Shown in pieces: positions 44,206-55,250 of a DNA stretch of 64,000 nt. The stretch covers positions 44,836,456 to 44,900,455 of the forward strand of contig NC_051070.1 of assembly GCF_004664715.2 (NCBI RefSeq). The letters run 5' to 3'. Within the stretch, counting starts at the first letter, position 1, and each line of letters starts with the position of its first letter. The stretch comes from Peromyscus leucopus. Lineage: Eukaryota; Chordata; Mammalia; Rodentia; Cricetidae. Below the pieces are notes generated by a model, which saw only the letters and a program-made list of their open reading frames with translations, was not told the origin of the DNA and did not search any database. Both the position numbers and the translations under genes were made by a program.

Positions 44206-44909
44206 AGAGCTGATCCTGGGAAGACCATGGCCCTTTGACTCAGGTCTAAACTGTCAGATTCCACTCACAGCTCTGTTCCTCAGGCTGTGTGTGCAGCACA
44301 TCTGTGCATCAGCTGCTCGTCCCTCCCACCTGCTCTCCATCAGGTCTGCAGCTCTCCGATCAGATTCTGGTAGGCCCTTCTGTCTCCGGTTAATAATAAT
44401 AATAATAAAAAAAAAACAAAACACTGCCTCAGAACTCATCAGAGTTATTTGACTTTTAAGATACAACCCAGCGAACAAATTGTTTGGCAGAGAATATTTC
44501 TTTTACTTATCTTTTTCAAAGAGGTACATTTCAGGATGTTTATCTGTGGAGATTAGCTTCTAAGACAGCTAAACTTAAGTGGTCAAACTTTTCCAGTAAT
44601 TAGAACGATGATATTCTTTTGGGACCAACCAGTCACCAAGCTTGACGGGGTTTTCCATGTTTCTGGATTATCAGCTTGGCAATCGTCCTGACACAGAGCA
44701 CTGAATTTATTATGAGTCAATGGAGCCATTATTATGATAATTTTAAATATTTATAAGCTATTATAAATATATATGGTGCTGAAAAGTAAATTAAATTGTA
44801 CCAAACTGATAAAAATCCTCAATGTTTACAGTTCAGGCTCATAAATAATATAGTAAGAACTCCGAGAAGTGACTGTATGGACAAGGAGGGCTCCAGGGAA
44901 GACACAATT
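44206..44909. other. Unassigned DNA
   Basis: Contains a small (TAA)n/A-rich tract at 44388-44416 and an AT-rich patch at 44740-44775. No family recognised. Confidence 0.35.
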
Positions 44910-44995
44910 TTTTTTTTTTTTGTAATGCTGAGGATTGAACTCAGGGACTTTCGCATATTGGGCAAGAATTCTACCATTGAGCTGCATCTCCAGAA
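44910..44995 (-). mobile_element. ID/B4-type SINE fragment, antisense
   Basis: After a poly-T run, 'tgaggattgaactcagggac' and 'ggcaagaattctaccattga' are the complement of an ID core; diverged. Confidence 0.75.
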
Positions 44996-45189
44996 CTGAA
45001 AAATAGGATGTTTGTGTTTTTTAACTACCAGAGGTGCAAAAATTCATTACAAAGGCAAAAGTGAGTACAGATTTCTATACGGCCCTTCCTTTCATAAAAG
45101 TGAGAACATTTAAGGCCAAAATGAAAAATAGATCGGCTCACCCAGAAGCTCATTAGCGATTTGATACGAAAGACAGACCCAGCAGACAG
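44996..45189. other. Unassigned linker
   Basis: Short AT-rich sequence between SINE and LTR. Confidence 0.3.
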
Positions 45190-45580
45190 GGCATGGACTT
45201 GTGGCTTACACGGTGCTCTAGCCTGCGTGCTAGAGGCTTGGTTCTCAGCTCGGTCTTGTGGGAAGGTGGTGGAAACGTCAAGATGTAGAGCTTAGGAGTA
45301 AGACCTATGTCTTTGGCGCACGCTCTCCAAGGAAGTGGTTGTGGAGCCTTAGCCCCTTCTCACTCTTTGTATATCCTGGCTATTAGGATAACAGTTCTGC
45401 CCACTACCTGCTCTCCACAATGCTTTGGTGTGTTGCCTCTTGGCAGCTCCCAAAGCAAAAGCAACAGTCAGGTAGGGACTGAAAACTCTAGGACTGGGAG
45501 CCGAAGTAAACCTCCTTTTCTTTGTAAGTTCAGTTCTCTCAGGCAGTTTGTTACAGTGACAGAATCTTACTACTACGTAA
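45190..45580 (+). mobile_element. MaLR-like LTR
   Basis: 'ggaaggtggtggaaacgtca', 'ggttgtggagccttagcccc', 'gccgaagtaaacctcctttt' and 'ctctcaggcagtttgttaca' run in the order of the LTR at 28508-28914, with 'taaacctcctt' where a polyadenylation signal normally lies. The 5' boundary is uncertain. The 125-codon frame starting at 45307 lies largely within it and is not a gene. Confidence 0.58.
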
Positions 45581-46489
45581 GGACATTTGCTCTTGGCACC
45601 TTCTCTGAAGACGGAGGCAAACACTGTCATGGCGGCGAGAGGGAAGCTCAAAGCCCGAGTCCTCACGCTATCAGGTGGATGTGAGGCAAATGAAGACGCT
45701 CTCTGCCCTCTGCACAGGGAGAATCACAGGAGCGAAGGTTCCACAGGCTTCTCTCTCAAGAGAGGGTACAACTCACTTTCCTCTGAGTTCTTTTCATTGG
45801 CTTCCAGAAAGCTTTTCAGTCCATTCACTGGAGAACCAGACTTTCTTTGTCAAAGTGGAATCGAATTTGGTAATTTCCAGAAGTCCCACTGAGGTCTAAG
45901 CAAAAATCTATTTGAGCATATTCAGGTTTCGTTCCAATACCCTTTGAAGTCTAAAGCGAAAGTTTCAGTGTCTAGACAAGCATTGTGGGAGCCCTCTACT
46001 CTCAGGCCTTTTCAAATTCTTTAGCAATCTACATTTCTTTCCTGCACAAATCTTTTGAAAGAGTTTAATGGCAGGACTCCATTTGCTTTGCTGTATTCAC
46101 TGTGGAATATCTCCATTTTTAAGTATACTCTCCACTGAAAGGCAGTAGGGGTATGAGCAACTTAATGAGCCTCCTTTCCATGGATGCTTCTTCAACTGGT
46201 GATGGGAAAGAGGAGGCTTATTCTTGTGGCAGAAAGCAGACAACCTTTCAGCTAGTACCCTATCAGGCCATCTCATGCCCACAGCCCCAGATTCATACCA
46301 CATCTCTCACGAGCTACAAAATCCTAGTAACAGTACTGTGCTTCAGAGCTCAGATGCTGGACTTCTCTTTTCCTTTTCTGGGTAATGTCTGCACTATCTA
46401 CTTCCCTGTGAAAATGAAGTAGTTACTGAATGGAACACAGCCCAGGACTTCTCACGCTCTCAGTAATTATTCAGTAAGTCCTGCTTTGT
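45581..46489. other. Unassigned DNA
   Basis: No repeat recognised. 'gtcatggcggcgagagggaa' near 45630 is GC-richer than its surroundings but gives only a 101-codon frame with no domain. Confidence 0.35.
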
Positions 46490-46705
46490 ATGGCACTGGA
46501 GATCACACCCAGTGTGTGTTAGGCAAGTGATCTACCAGTGAGCTACATTCCTAGTCTTTGGTGTTTGAGACAGTGTTTTGCTGTGTGGCTCAGACTAGCC
46601 TTGAACTTGCTATGTAGTTCAGGCTGGCCTTGGCCTTATCATGCTCCTGTCTCCATCCCTTGAGTTCTGGGATTACAGATGTGTTTTACTATGCATGGCT
46701 TAAAT
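46490..46705 (-). mobile_element. ID-like plus B1-like SINE pair, antisense
   Basis: 46490-46555 is an ID complement ('gcactggagatcacacccag', 'taggcaagtgatctaccagt'). 46556-46705 is a B1 complement ('gtttgagacagtgttttgct', 'aggctggccttggccttatc', 'ttctgggattacagatgtgt'). The order differs from a B4 unit, so these are likely two old insertions side by side. Confidence 0.72.
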
Positions 46706-47432
46706 ATTGTTTTAATAAGCTGCAGTCTATGCTATATGTTTAATTTATAAGTTTTAGATGTTGGGTAGCTACTGTTTTCTATGCTACAAAGCTGTGACAC
46801 CTCTTTCTCCCTCCCCTCCTTGCTGTCTGCAATGCCATTCAATGGGAGGTAGCTATTTTTGGAAGGGGTTCATGTCTAGTGGGTGTTTCCTAGCAATGCG
46901 AGTCTCTCTGGACATCAGCTAGATAGATATATAGTATAGTCGGAACATTAGCTGATAGGTCAACATGCCTTAGAACCCACAAGCTATTTCTGTGGAAATC
47001 CCCTTTATGACTCCGAAACCTCATATGTCAAAAGGATTTTCCATCTTCATTCTTTCGTACTTCCATTCCCATCCTTCTGACTCCCTTAAGGGGTTAGTAC
47101 TTCATTATCTCATGTTAACTTGAGAGACTTCATTTTTGCTAAAGTCAATACCCAGATGGTCTGGATCAGCCCATAGTGAAGTTAATAGTTTAAGCCCCCA
47201 AGCTCAGCACATGCCCATCTGGGACCCAACTTCATGAGACTCAAAGCTTTTCACTTCTTTTCTTTTTCTAGGAAGTGGGGTACCACAGCTTACCATCATA
47301 GTTGCCATACATCTCAGCTATCACCTGCCAACAGATGCTGTTTGTCCACTGGCCTTCTTAAGGTGGTATAGCACTAGGGTACCAACCAATAAAAACTGAC
47401 ACAGTTCATGGGCCACATAGATGCCAATACTT

Positions 47433-47475
<43 letters not shown>

Positions 47476-48124
47476 ATCATCATCATCATCATCATCATCT
47501 TTGTTGCATCATGCCTTCATTGTTTGTTTTCTGTACTTATAAGCAAAGATGGAATGGATTTTGAAAATACAGGATGTAAGTTAAATGTAGGGAAAATAAG
47601 TCTGTTTTAGAAAGATACCTTTGTAAGCTCCTTTGCAATACTTTCCACTCCTGAGCTATTTTAGGCCTAAATAAATTGCTTTCATTTCTTAAGGAGCATT
47701 CATTATTCTAATGCCTTTAACTGGAGGCTTCCAGAAATCAAGACAGTACCAAGAATAGAATCCACCTTTGATTTACTGTTACCGTTTTTCACATTTGAAT
47801 CAATTAGATAAGGTAGTTGTTGCAACCTTCCCATATATATTTATACAGATGGGGCTCTTCCTTAAAAAAAAATGTGGGTCCTACACCTATCTGCTGAAGG
47901 AAGAGCAAAGAAAGTGAACCTTTGCCGCTGACTACTGATACCATACCAATGACACTTGGAGGCTCAGCTTGTTCTAAGAGGGATGGGTGCATCTGTTTTG
48001 TGTGAGGGTTCCTGGAGGCAGCTTCTGCACACCTCCTTCTTTGGTCTCACTCTCCATCACAAGCTCCCCTTCAGGGGGATTTGGCCTCTCCTAGAACACA
48101 TGGCAATGAGTTTTGGCTTTCACT
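46706..48124. other. Unassigned DNA with one microsatellite
   Basis: Only the CA/CAT tract at 47436-47499 is recognisable. Confidence 0.35.
47436..47499. repeat. (CA)n(CAT)n compound microsatellite
   Basis: About 19 CA units (47436-47473) followed by about 8-9 CAT units. Confidence 0.95.
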
Positions 48125-48245
48125 GCTGAAGGGTAGAGACCAGTGATGCTACCTCATAAGCAGCCTGCTATGTACAGGACAGACCCTCAAACTGGAATTA
48201 TCTGGCCCCAAATGCCAATAGTACTGTCACTGAGAAGTCTGGATG
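48125..48245 (-). mobile_element. MER20/MER5-like hAT-Charlie relic, antisense
   Basis: 'ggtagagaccagtgatgcta', 'gctatgtacaggacagaccc', 'ggaattatctggccccaaat' and 'gccaatagtactgtcact' match the 3'-to-5' order of this mammal-wide element almost block for block. Confidence 0.72.
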
Positions 48246-49574
48246 CTCTTGGCTTGGCAGGGGCAGCCTGGGCAACGCGCGTTCTGTGTTCGTTTCAAAT
48301 GTCCATCTGGAGTATCTCCAGTTAGGACTCTGGCCCAGCAGACCTCCAGTGGACTCTAGTGGCCATGGGGACAAATTCCCCTGAAACTCCCTCAGCTTCT
48401 TCCCCAAGATCTAACATGATTCCATCGGGCTCTTTCTACCACAATCCAACAGGAGGTCTAGGTTGTGAGTTCACCTGGGAAGACAGCAGGGGGACTTCTC
48501 TTTCAAAGAGAATGAAACAATTAGAATGCTTTTTGACAAGTGATGCTGATGGTGATGGGCAAGCAAGATGGGCAGCAGAGAGGAGGGGGCAAAGCTTCTG
48601 CAGGATAAGAACAGCCCATTCCACTTATAAAATCTGTGTTTCATTGTTAGTAAATGATACTCATCAAAAACGAGTATTCAGTAAATCAAGGAACAAAGAG
48701 GAGAATTATGCAGATGTGGTGAAGTGTTGGTGCTAATTGTTGAATGGTGGATCGGCCCATAAGCATTTACCAAGCTATTCCAGTTTTGTGAATGTTTGCA
48801 AGTATTTAAAACAAAATGGAAGCCTGGTGAAAACGTAAGATGCCTATGGAGATCACTAAGGACATATGAGGCTTCCGTGAATTGGTGGAATTTAGTTGCA
48901 AGCATTACTGAGACTGTAAATGTTTTAAAGAAATGAAGAGACACAAGGTGTTATGGATAGAAAGACTCAATATATCAGGGATGTCATGATTCCCTGGCAA
49001 AAACTAGACATTATGAGATTCTGATGAAAATTGGAACAGCTCTACTCAGAAGTAGACAAAATACCTAAAACTCACTGGAAAAGGCTTAGAACAGTCTACC
49101 TGCTGATGCCTGTGAGTAGGGCAGCAAGTAGGAGTCTTTATATTAAGGTTTACTGTATAAAGAAATATGTGTGTATATACATGTGTGCATACACACACAT
49201 TTACACAAATGTATGAACTGGGAGGACACAGAACTTTGGAAAGAATTTCATCTGAGTCCTACAGAGGCAGGAACAGAGTCTAACTCTGACTGGGGGTGGG
49301 GGACAGTATTTTCCACCGATGGACTGAGGTGGCTTGATGACCTGGGCATCCAGTTGGGAGGATTGCAGGTGGTAGGCAGGGGTAGAATCCAGCATGCCTT
49401 GGTGCCTGCTGGGCTCTGCGGCTTGTGAGATCACTCCTGGGTGTGCCCTTAACTTTACTACCTTCTTCACAGGTCTCACGCAATAAGTTGTCAAAGACTT
49501 TTGTGTGTTTGGGGATAGAGGCAGAAAGCAAGTGGTGCCATCCAGGCTCAATGACAATCTGAAGCATTTATGAA
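48246..49574. other. Mostly unassigned DNA
   Basis: Holds the L1 scrap at 48730-48830 and a short TG/CA-rich patch at 49165-49205. A 125-codon forward frame at 48359-48736 shows no domain. Confidence 0.35.
48730..48830 (+). mobile_element. L1M 3'-terminal scrap
   Basis: 'ttgaatggtggatcggccca', 'aagctattccagttttgtga' and 'atgtttgcaagtatttaaaa' resemble the last ~100 bases of L1M elements ('...attattccacttttgtgtatgtttg...'). Confidence 0.45.
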
Positions 49575-49665
49575 GTCATGTCTAGTCTCAAACTCACAGA
49601 GATCTGCTTGCTTCGGCCTTCCAAAAACTGAGAATAAAAGTGTATACCAGCATGCCTAGCTAACT
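49575..49665 (-). mobile_element. B1 SINE fragment, antisense
   Basis: 'tagtctcaaactcacagaga', 'tctgcttgcttcggccttcc' and 'gagaataaaagtgtatacca' are the complement of the left B1 half; strongly diverged. Confidence 0.65.
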
Positions 49666-50130
49666 GGGTGTTTTTAAAGTGTGCAGTTTGGAGGTAAGTA
49701 TCTCCACATGACTGTGAAGAGCATCTGTAGAATGCTCCCTTGTAGAACTGAAAATCCTCACTGAACAGCAGCTCTCATTACCACCTCTTCCAACTCCTCA
49801 TAGCCACCTTTCTGCACTCTACATGTGTGAATGTAACTACTCTAAGTATCTCGTGTAAGCAGAGTAATAAGGCATTTGCGATTTTATATTTGTGACTGAC
49901 TTGTCATGTTTAGCATAATGTCTTCAAATTCAAACATATTGTAGCATGTGGCAGGATGTCTTTCCTGCCTAAAGGTGTATAATATTTCATTGTATGCATT
50001 GATCACAGTTTTGCTTATCTGTCCATTACGAATGGATATTGGGGTGGTTTCTCCTTTTTGGCCATTGTAAATAATGCTGCTGTGAGCATGGATGTATTAA
50101 TATCACTTAGAGATGCTGCTCTTTTGGATA

Positions 50131-50211
50131 TATATTACATATATATAATTATGGATATATACATATACAATTTTGGATATATATATATATAATATATATA
50201 ATATATATATG
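50131..50211. repeat. AT-rich (TA)n patch
   Basis: 'atatatatatatataatata'-type runs within the L1M fragment; low complexity. Confidence 0.9.
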
Positions 50212-50403
50212 GTAATTCCATATTATGTACTTGTTTTTGAATAATTACCATGCTGTTTTAATGGCAGCTTTATAATTCTACCAACACTGTACAGGAAATC
50301 TGTTTTCTATTTATACCATTTCTAATACTTGTTACTGATGACAATAAAGTAGGGGTGTGATGTGATACTGTAGGTTTTAAATAGTTTAAAATTGTGTGTA
50401 TGC

Positions 50404-50572
50404 TGCCGGGTGGTGGTAGTGCACACCTTTAATCCCAGCACTCAGGAGGCAGAGGCAAGAGGCTCTCTGTGAGTTTGAGGCCAACCTGGTCTACAGAGTT
50501 CCAGGACAGTCAAAGCTACACAGAGAAACTCTGTCTCAAAAACAACAAACAAACAAACAAACAAAAAAACCA
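50404..50572 (+). mobile_element. B1 SINE nested in L1M
   Basis: 'gccgggtggtggtagtgcac', 'cctttaatcccagcactcag' and 'cagagaaactctgtctcaaa', with an (AAAC)n tail at 50541-50570. Full length. Confidence 0.94.
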
Positions 50573-50585
50573 AGGTCTAAATTCT

Positions 50586-50593
50586 ATGTGTGT

Positions 50594-50642
<49 letters not shown>
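50586..50642. repeat. (GT)n microsatellite
   Basis: About 28 GT units with one 'gtatg' interruption near the start, at the tail of the antisense B4 that follows. Confidence 0.96.
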
Positions 50643-50644
<2 letters not shown>

Positions 50645-50940
50645 CACAAGTGGCTGCACTTGTGCTACAATGTGAACGTGGAGATCAGAGGATAATCTCT
50701 GGTGTTCGTCCTCATCTTCCACTGTGTTTGAGACAAGTTCTTATTACTCACCACCATATACTACCAGCTAGCTGGCCTGTGAGTTTCCAGGGCTTCTCCT
50801 CTCTCCCACCCCTCTTGCTGTAGCTGTATGGATTACAGATATGCACTACGGCACCTGCTTTATATGCATGTCTGAACTCAGGTCCTTGCATCCCAGGGCA
50901 AACGCTTTTACTTCCTGAATTATGTCCCTGACCCTGCATT
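50643..50940 (-). mobile_element. B4-type composite SINE, antisense
   Basis: The B1-like part ('tttgagacaagttcttatta', 'ggattacagatatgcactac') precedes the ID-like part ('gtctgaactcaggtccttgc', 'gggcaaacgcttttacttcc'), the antisense order expected for B4. Diverged. Confidence 0.7.
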
Positions 50941-51009
50941 ATAATTTCTATCTGCATCTCCCTAGAGGCTGATGCTGTTGAACACTTCTCAGTGTTTCCT
51001 CTGAATACC

Positions 51010-51080
51010 AATGTGTTGGGGGTTGAGCTTGCCAGACCTGTGTGCACTGGCCGGGTGCTCTAGCACTCAGCTGCATCAGT
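51010..51080 (-). mobile_element. ID-like SINE fragment nested in L1M
   Basis: 'tgagcttgccagacctgtgt' and 'ggtgctctagcactcagctg' are the complement of an ID core, placed between two collinear L1M blocks. Confidence 0.62.
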
Positions 51081-51930
51081 ACCGTCTTTGAAGAAAAGCC
51101 TCTTTAACCCTTTGCTCTTTTTTGGTTGGGTTTTTTTTCCCCTTGGTCATTCAGGATACTGAGCTCTTCTTGGTTATATGATTCGCACATGTTCTTTAAT
51201 TCCAATAAATTCTTTCTTACGGTGGAATTTGTGCTTTGATGTATCTCCATTTGTCTGACTTCAATTTTGCTGGCATTGCATTTGGTGCCATATTGGAGAT
51301 ATCATTGCCAAATCTGGTGTCATGAGATCCCCCCTTTATTACAGTTTTGAGTCCTATCCTTAGTGTCCCATCTTGTGCTCATTTTCTCATATGGTTCAAG
51401 AAAAGGCTGTCACTTCCTTCTCGCACATGATTGTCAGATTCCCAACAGTAGTTGTTGATGAAGCTAGCAAGTCTTTTCATACTCAAACACCCAACCCTTA
51501 GTTACCAGTTTCCTGTTTTTTTTCCCATCTTTCATTTCATTAATCTCTGACCTGATCTTTGTTATTTATTTTTTTCTCTTAGTGATAGGCTTAATCTGTT
51601 TTTCCTTTTCTATTTGTTTGAGGGGGAAGTTTGTTGTTTTTGAGTTGTGTGAGTTTATACACGTAAACTTTCCTCTCAGCCTCTGGCTCACCACATCCAA
51701 CCAGCTGTTTTTCTAACGTATTTTCTAATTCCAAGTGAACTATTGTCTCACTGGTGAAGAGTGAGCTGTTTAATGTCTATGTAGGTTTGCGTTCCCTTTC
51801 TTATCTTTGCCTCTTCATTTTTAGTTTTGCTGGTCAGAGAAGCCAGCCTGTGTAACATGGATGCTTTAAATGGCTTTAGACTCTATGTAACTTCAAGGAA
51901 GGTGAGCTGAATTGCTGTAGGATCTCGATA

Positions 51931-52559
51931 TTAACATTCAAGTTCTTGATGATTGGTAATTGAGAAAATAAGTCATTTTGGTCACATCACTACATCTGGG
52001 AAATATTGCACGACCATGAATCATAAATATAAGCCCCAACTTAAGTCACCTGTTTTACAACTTTTACTCAATGAAAGTCATGTAAGAGACCCCCACACAA
52101 AACCACAGATGAGCTTTGATGGTCACTTCATGTGGCCACTGATGTCACAGATGGAGAAATGAAGAGTCTGGACTGTTTCAAAACAGTGAGTCCTGTGGAG
52201 TAAGGCTTGGCCATAGGGCCTTGTGTCACAACACACTCCAGGCTGCCTACTGACATCCTCACTGCACGGAAGACTTTCTGAAGGCGTCCCTGGCTATCTC
52301 CACTTGCATAGCCTAGATTTCAGAATGTATTGAAGATAGACTGTTTTTCAGAGTTCGCAGCCAAAGGAATGACAAACTGAGGACTTATCATGCATCCCTT
52401 GCCTCCTGCACATACAGAACTCCCTACTATGAACACTCTAGAGAGGCACATTCGTTACAGTCAATCAACTTCCGATGAAAAGTCATTATTGCCCCAAGTC
52501 TATAATTTATATTAGGATTCTCTCTTGGGTTTCTACATGCCATAGCTGTTATGGTGATA
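51931..52559. other. Unassigned DNA between two L1M fragments
   Basis: Nothing recognised. It may be eroded L1, since both flanks are antisense L1M. Confidence 0.35.
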
Positions 52560-53185
52560 AAAACATGCAATTAGCTACTTCACTATTTTTAAACATGCAG
52601 TTTGTAGTGTTAAGTGTATTCGTGCTACAGTGAAACACATGTCTAGGGTTTTTTTGTGCTACCTGGTAACTATCTCTTGCCCCTTCCTCCAAGCACTGAT
52701 GCCACCATCCTGCTTTACATTTCTATGAGGGTGACCAGTACTTAAGTACTTCATACAATGCAGCACCTGGCTTATTGTCTATGTTATTTCACTTAGTATA
52801 ACATCATCCAAGTTCATCTGGATTATAGCATGTGACAATCTTCCCTTCCTTTTCAAGGCTGCATGGCATTCCACAACACACATATATTATATTTTATCTA
52901 CCCATTGTCACTGTACCCCCGGGGCTGCTGCCGTTTTTTTGTGAACTGTGAATAATTCTGGTGTGAACATGAGTGTGCAAATACCCCTTAGATGTGCTGC
53001 TTTCAATGATTTGGGGTATGTATACCTGAAAGTGCAAGTTTTAGAGTGTGTTGTTACATATTTTTTTCTAAAGCAATTGTGCCATTTCAAAAGGGTTTCT
53101 GGTTCTCTATATTCTCACCAACATTTACTGTTTTTAGTGGTATCCATCCTGACAGATGTGAACTGTGTAGTTAAGAATACTTGAG
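52560..53185 (-). mobile_element. L1M 3' region, antisense
   Basis: 'atttttaaacatgcagtttg', 'tatttcacttagtataacat', 'catccaagttcatctggatt', 'aggctgcatggcattccaca' and 'atccatcctgacagatgtga' follow antisense L1M 3' order. It repeats part of the interval covered by the copy at 49740, so it is a separate insertion or a duplication. Confidence 0.72.
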
Positions 53186-53756
53186 TCTCTTCGTTATGCA
53201 CTTTTTTTAAATGATAGAATTACAAAATTTTGGTTTTTGTGTTAGGGTTAACAGCCAACTTCTATTTACGGTTGGAACCACCTCTATAGGCAAATATTCA
53301 TATGCAAATACATATTCTATAAAATACAGAGAAAAATCTTGCATGATATGTAAACAAGAGAAATTTGTAAGATATTGTGTATTGATGAATTATTCCTGAA
53401 AAGCTCTAATGAAATTGGTTTGCATAAAAGAAAGCTGGTCATGTAAAATTCAGTAAGAATTTCTGCTGTTTCAGGTCAGATCATTATTAGAATGGGCGAC
53501 AAAGTACTTTACAGATTATATTTTAACAGTGGCATTTTTCTAACCCATCCCCACTCCAAATAATAAAAGCAAGACGAATTCTTCTTTGAGTCCCAGAACT
53601 GTGTCTGTCTGTATCATACGCAGCTTCCCTGAAGGGACTTACAAAAGGTGAAAGATAAAAGTAAGGAGAATGATTTGCGGATACAAAAGCAACCAAGCAT
53701 CCTGGCTCCCAGGCAGATGGAGCCTGTATATAGTTAATTATCACACAATGTAACTC
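53186..53756. other. Unassigned AT-rich DNA
   Basis: No family recognised. 'aaatattcatatgcaaatac' near 53291 recurs in similar form at 54556 ('tatgcaaatacacattctat'). Confidence 0.35.
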
Positions 53757-54255
53757 GAATGTTAAATGGTCTTTTAATTAAAAAAAAAAAAACCCAGATA
53801 TTGGGGTTAATGCTGAAAGATCAGAGAGACAAAGGAACAAGCCACAGCCACCACCTCTTCTTACCTTACCAACTTCTTGGCCTGAAAAAGCCTCTAGCTG
53901 AACAGGACGCTTCTGCCAAAAAGCCTTTAGTTCTTGTCTCCTCACGCCTTATATACCTTTCTCGGCCCAGCCATCACTTCCTGGGATTAAAGGCGTGTGT
54001 GCTTCCCAGTACTGGAATTAAAGGTGTGTGCCACCACTGCCTGGCTCTCTTTTCTCTCCTAGACTGAGTCAATCTCATGTAGTCCAGGGTGGTGTTGAAC
54101 TCACAGAGATTCAGATGGATCTCTACCTCCCGAGTGCTAGGATTAAAAGTGTGTGCCACCACTGTCTGGCCCCTGTGTGTAATCTAGTGGCTTGTTCTGT
54201 TTTCTGATCTTTAGGCAAATTTTATTAGGGTACACAATATATCACCATAACAAAC
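53757..54255 (-). mobile_element. Chimeric repeat with embedded B1 left arms
   Basis: Read antisense, it has 'aataaaatttgcctaaagat' near one end, then B1-type left arms ('tggtggcacacacttttaat' and two further 'cctttaat' copies) and a 'tatataaggcgtgaggagac' TATA-like site. It ends in poly-T/A at 53772-53792. The arrangement is that of a multi-copy rodent LTR-like element that captured B1 pieces; I cannot name it. Confidence 0.55.
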
Positions 54256-54708
54256 ATCTTTATGAAACAGGTTCTGGCATGCTTTCCCTTTTACGGGACA
54301 GCCTCAGGGATGTTAAGTAAGTAAGCAAGGGTTAAATTTCGAAGAGATGGGGCCAGGATTCAGCCCACGTAGTCCAAGCCCTCTTCCACCGCTCCTAAGC
54401 ACAGCCTTAACCATGACGAAGTATTAAAAAGAGTGTGCTCCTGCACCAAGGCAAAGATCAAAGGATAGCGGAAAATAATAGCATCTCTGGCCATGAAGTC
54501 AGTTTTTCTTTTCTTAGAAGGAAGGGCAACTATTTGTTGGCAGGAGAAAGATTTCTATGCAAATACACATTCTATAAACTCTTTTGGAGAAGTATTTTGC
54601 AGGTACATTTAGGACTTGGAATTTCCCTTGATGCTCTCCCCTTCAGATTCCTTCCCAGATGCCAAGTGGATTTTTAAACTCCTGTATAGCCCCTGCACTG
54701 TAACTGGT
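54256..54708. other. Unassigned DNA
   Basis: No element recognised. Confidence 0.35.
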
Positions 54709-54766
54709 AAGACAGACAGACAGACAAGCAGACAGACAGACAGACAAGCAGACAGACAGACAGACA
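54709..54766. repeat. (GACA)n tandem with a 20-base higher-order unit
   Basis: Four GACA units followed by an 'AGCA' variant recur with a 20-base period about 2.9 times. Confidence 0.95.
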
Positions 54767-54844
54767 TATACACACACTTCTCAAAAGAAATAATGTTAGA
54801 AGCCTGGAGTAATTTCCCAAAGTCTACTTTTTTTATTTGTGTGT

Positions 54845-54903
54845 ATGTATATATTTATTTATATATGTATATATATGTATTTATATTTATTTATTATTAT
54901 TTT
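54845..54903. repeat. AT-rich (TATA/TTTA) run
   Basis: Low-complexity 'tatatttatttatatatgta'-type sequence abutting the B1 tail. Confidence 0.85.
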
Positions 54904-54904
54904 T

Positions 54905-55035
54905 TTCAAGACAGGATTTCTCTGTATAATAGCCCTGGCTGTCCTGGAACTTGCTCTGTAACCCAGGCTGGCCTCAAACTTACAGATATCTGCTTGCCTC
55001 TGCCTCCTGAGTGCTGGAATTAAAGGTGTGCAGTG
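54905..55035 (-). mobile_element. B1 SINE, antisense
   Basis: 'aagacaggatttctctgtat', 'gctgtcctggaacttgctct' and 'cctgagtgctggaattaaag'; it stops shortly after 'ggtgtgca', so the element's 5' end is truncated. Confidence 0.9.
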
Positions 55036-55104
55036 TTCTCAGGGAAGTCTACTTTTTCTCTCAGTGGCTTGAAAGCATCACTGATTTTGCAAGATGAACA
55101 GGAG

Positions 55105-55250
55105 TATAGAGGTCTGAAGTCAGGCTGCCTGGCTTTGAGGCCAGATCATCCACTGCCTTGACTGCATGTCTGAGGGCAAACTATCTATCCCGTATATTCT
55201 TGTGTCTTCACCAGCAACCTGGGGATAAATAATAGCAACAAGCAATTGGA
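55105..55250 (+). mobile_element. MIR SINE
   Basis: 'gaagtcaggctgcctggctt', 'gcatgtctgagggcaaacta' and 'agcaacctggggataaataa' preserve the sense MIR order with the core region readable. Confidence 0.68.

Larger units (their letters stand above)
49740..51930 (-). mobile_element. L1M 3' region and ORF2 remnant, antisense, with nested SINEs
   Basis: Ordered antisense L1M landmarks: 'taatatttcattgtatgcat' and 'ggccattgtaaataatgctg' near 50000-50080; 'atctgcatctccctagaggc' at 50952; 'atatcattgccaaatctggt' at 51300; then ORF2-like 'ttcattaatctctgacctga' at 51535 and 'aacgtattttctaattccaa' at 51715. Insertions at 50404-50572 (B1), 50586-50940 (GT tract plus B4) and 51010-51080 (ID) break it. No open reading frame of note survives. 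Confidence 0.75.

Noticed and set aside
44388..44416. Poly-A tail of a processed pseudogene
   Set aside because: It is a (TAA)n/A-rich tract with no upstream gene-like sequence.
45307..45684. 125-codon forward frame as a gene
   Set aside because: Mostly within a MaLR-like LTR. It shows no domain.
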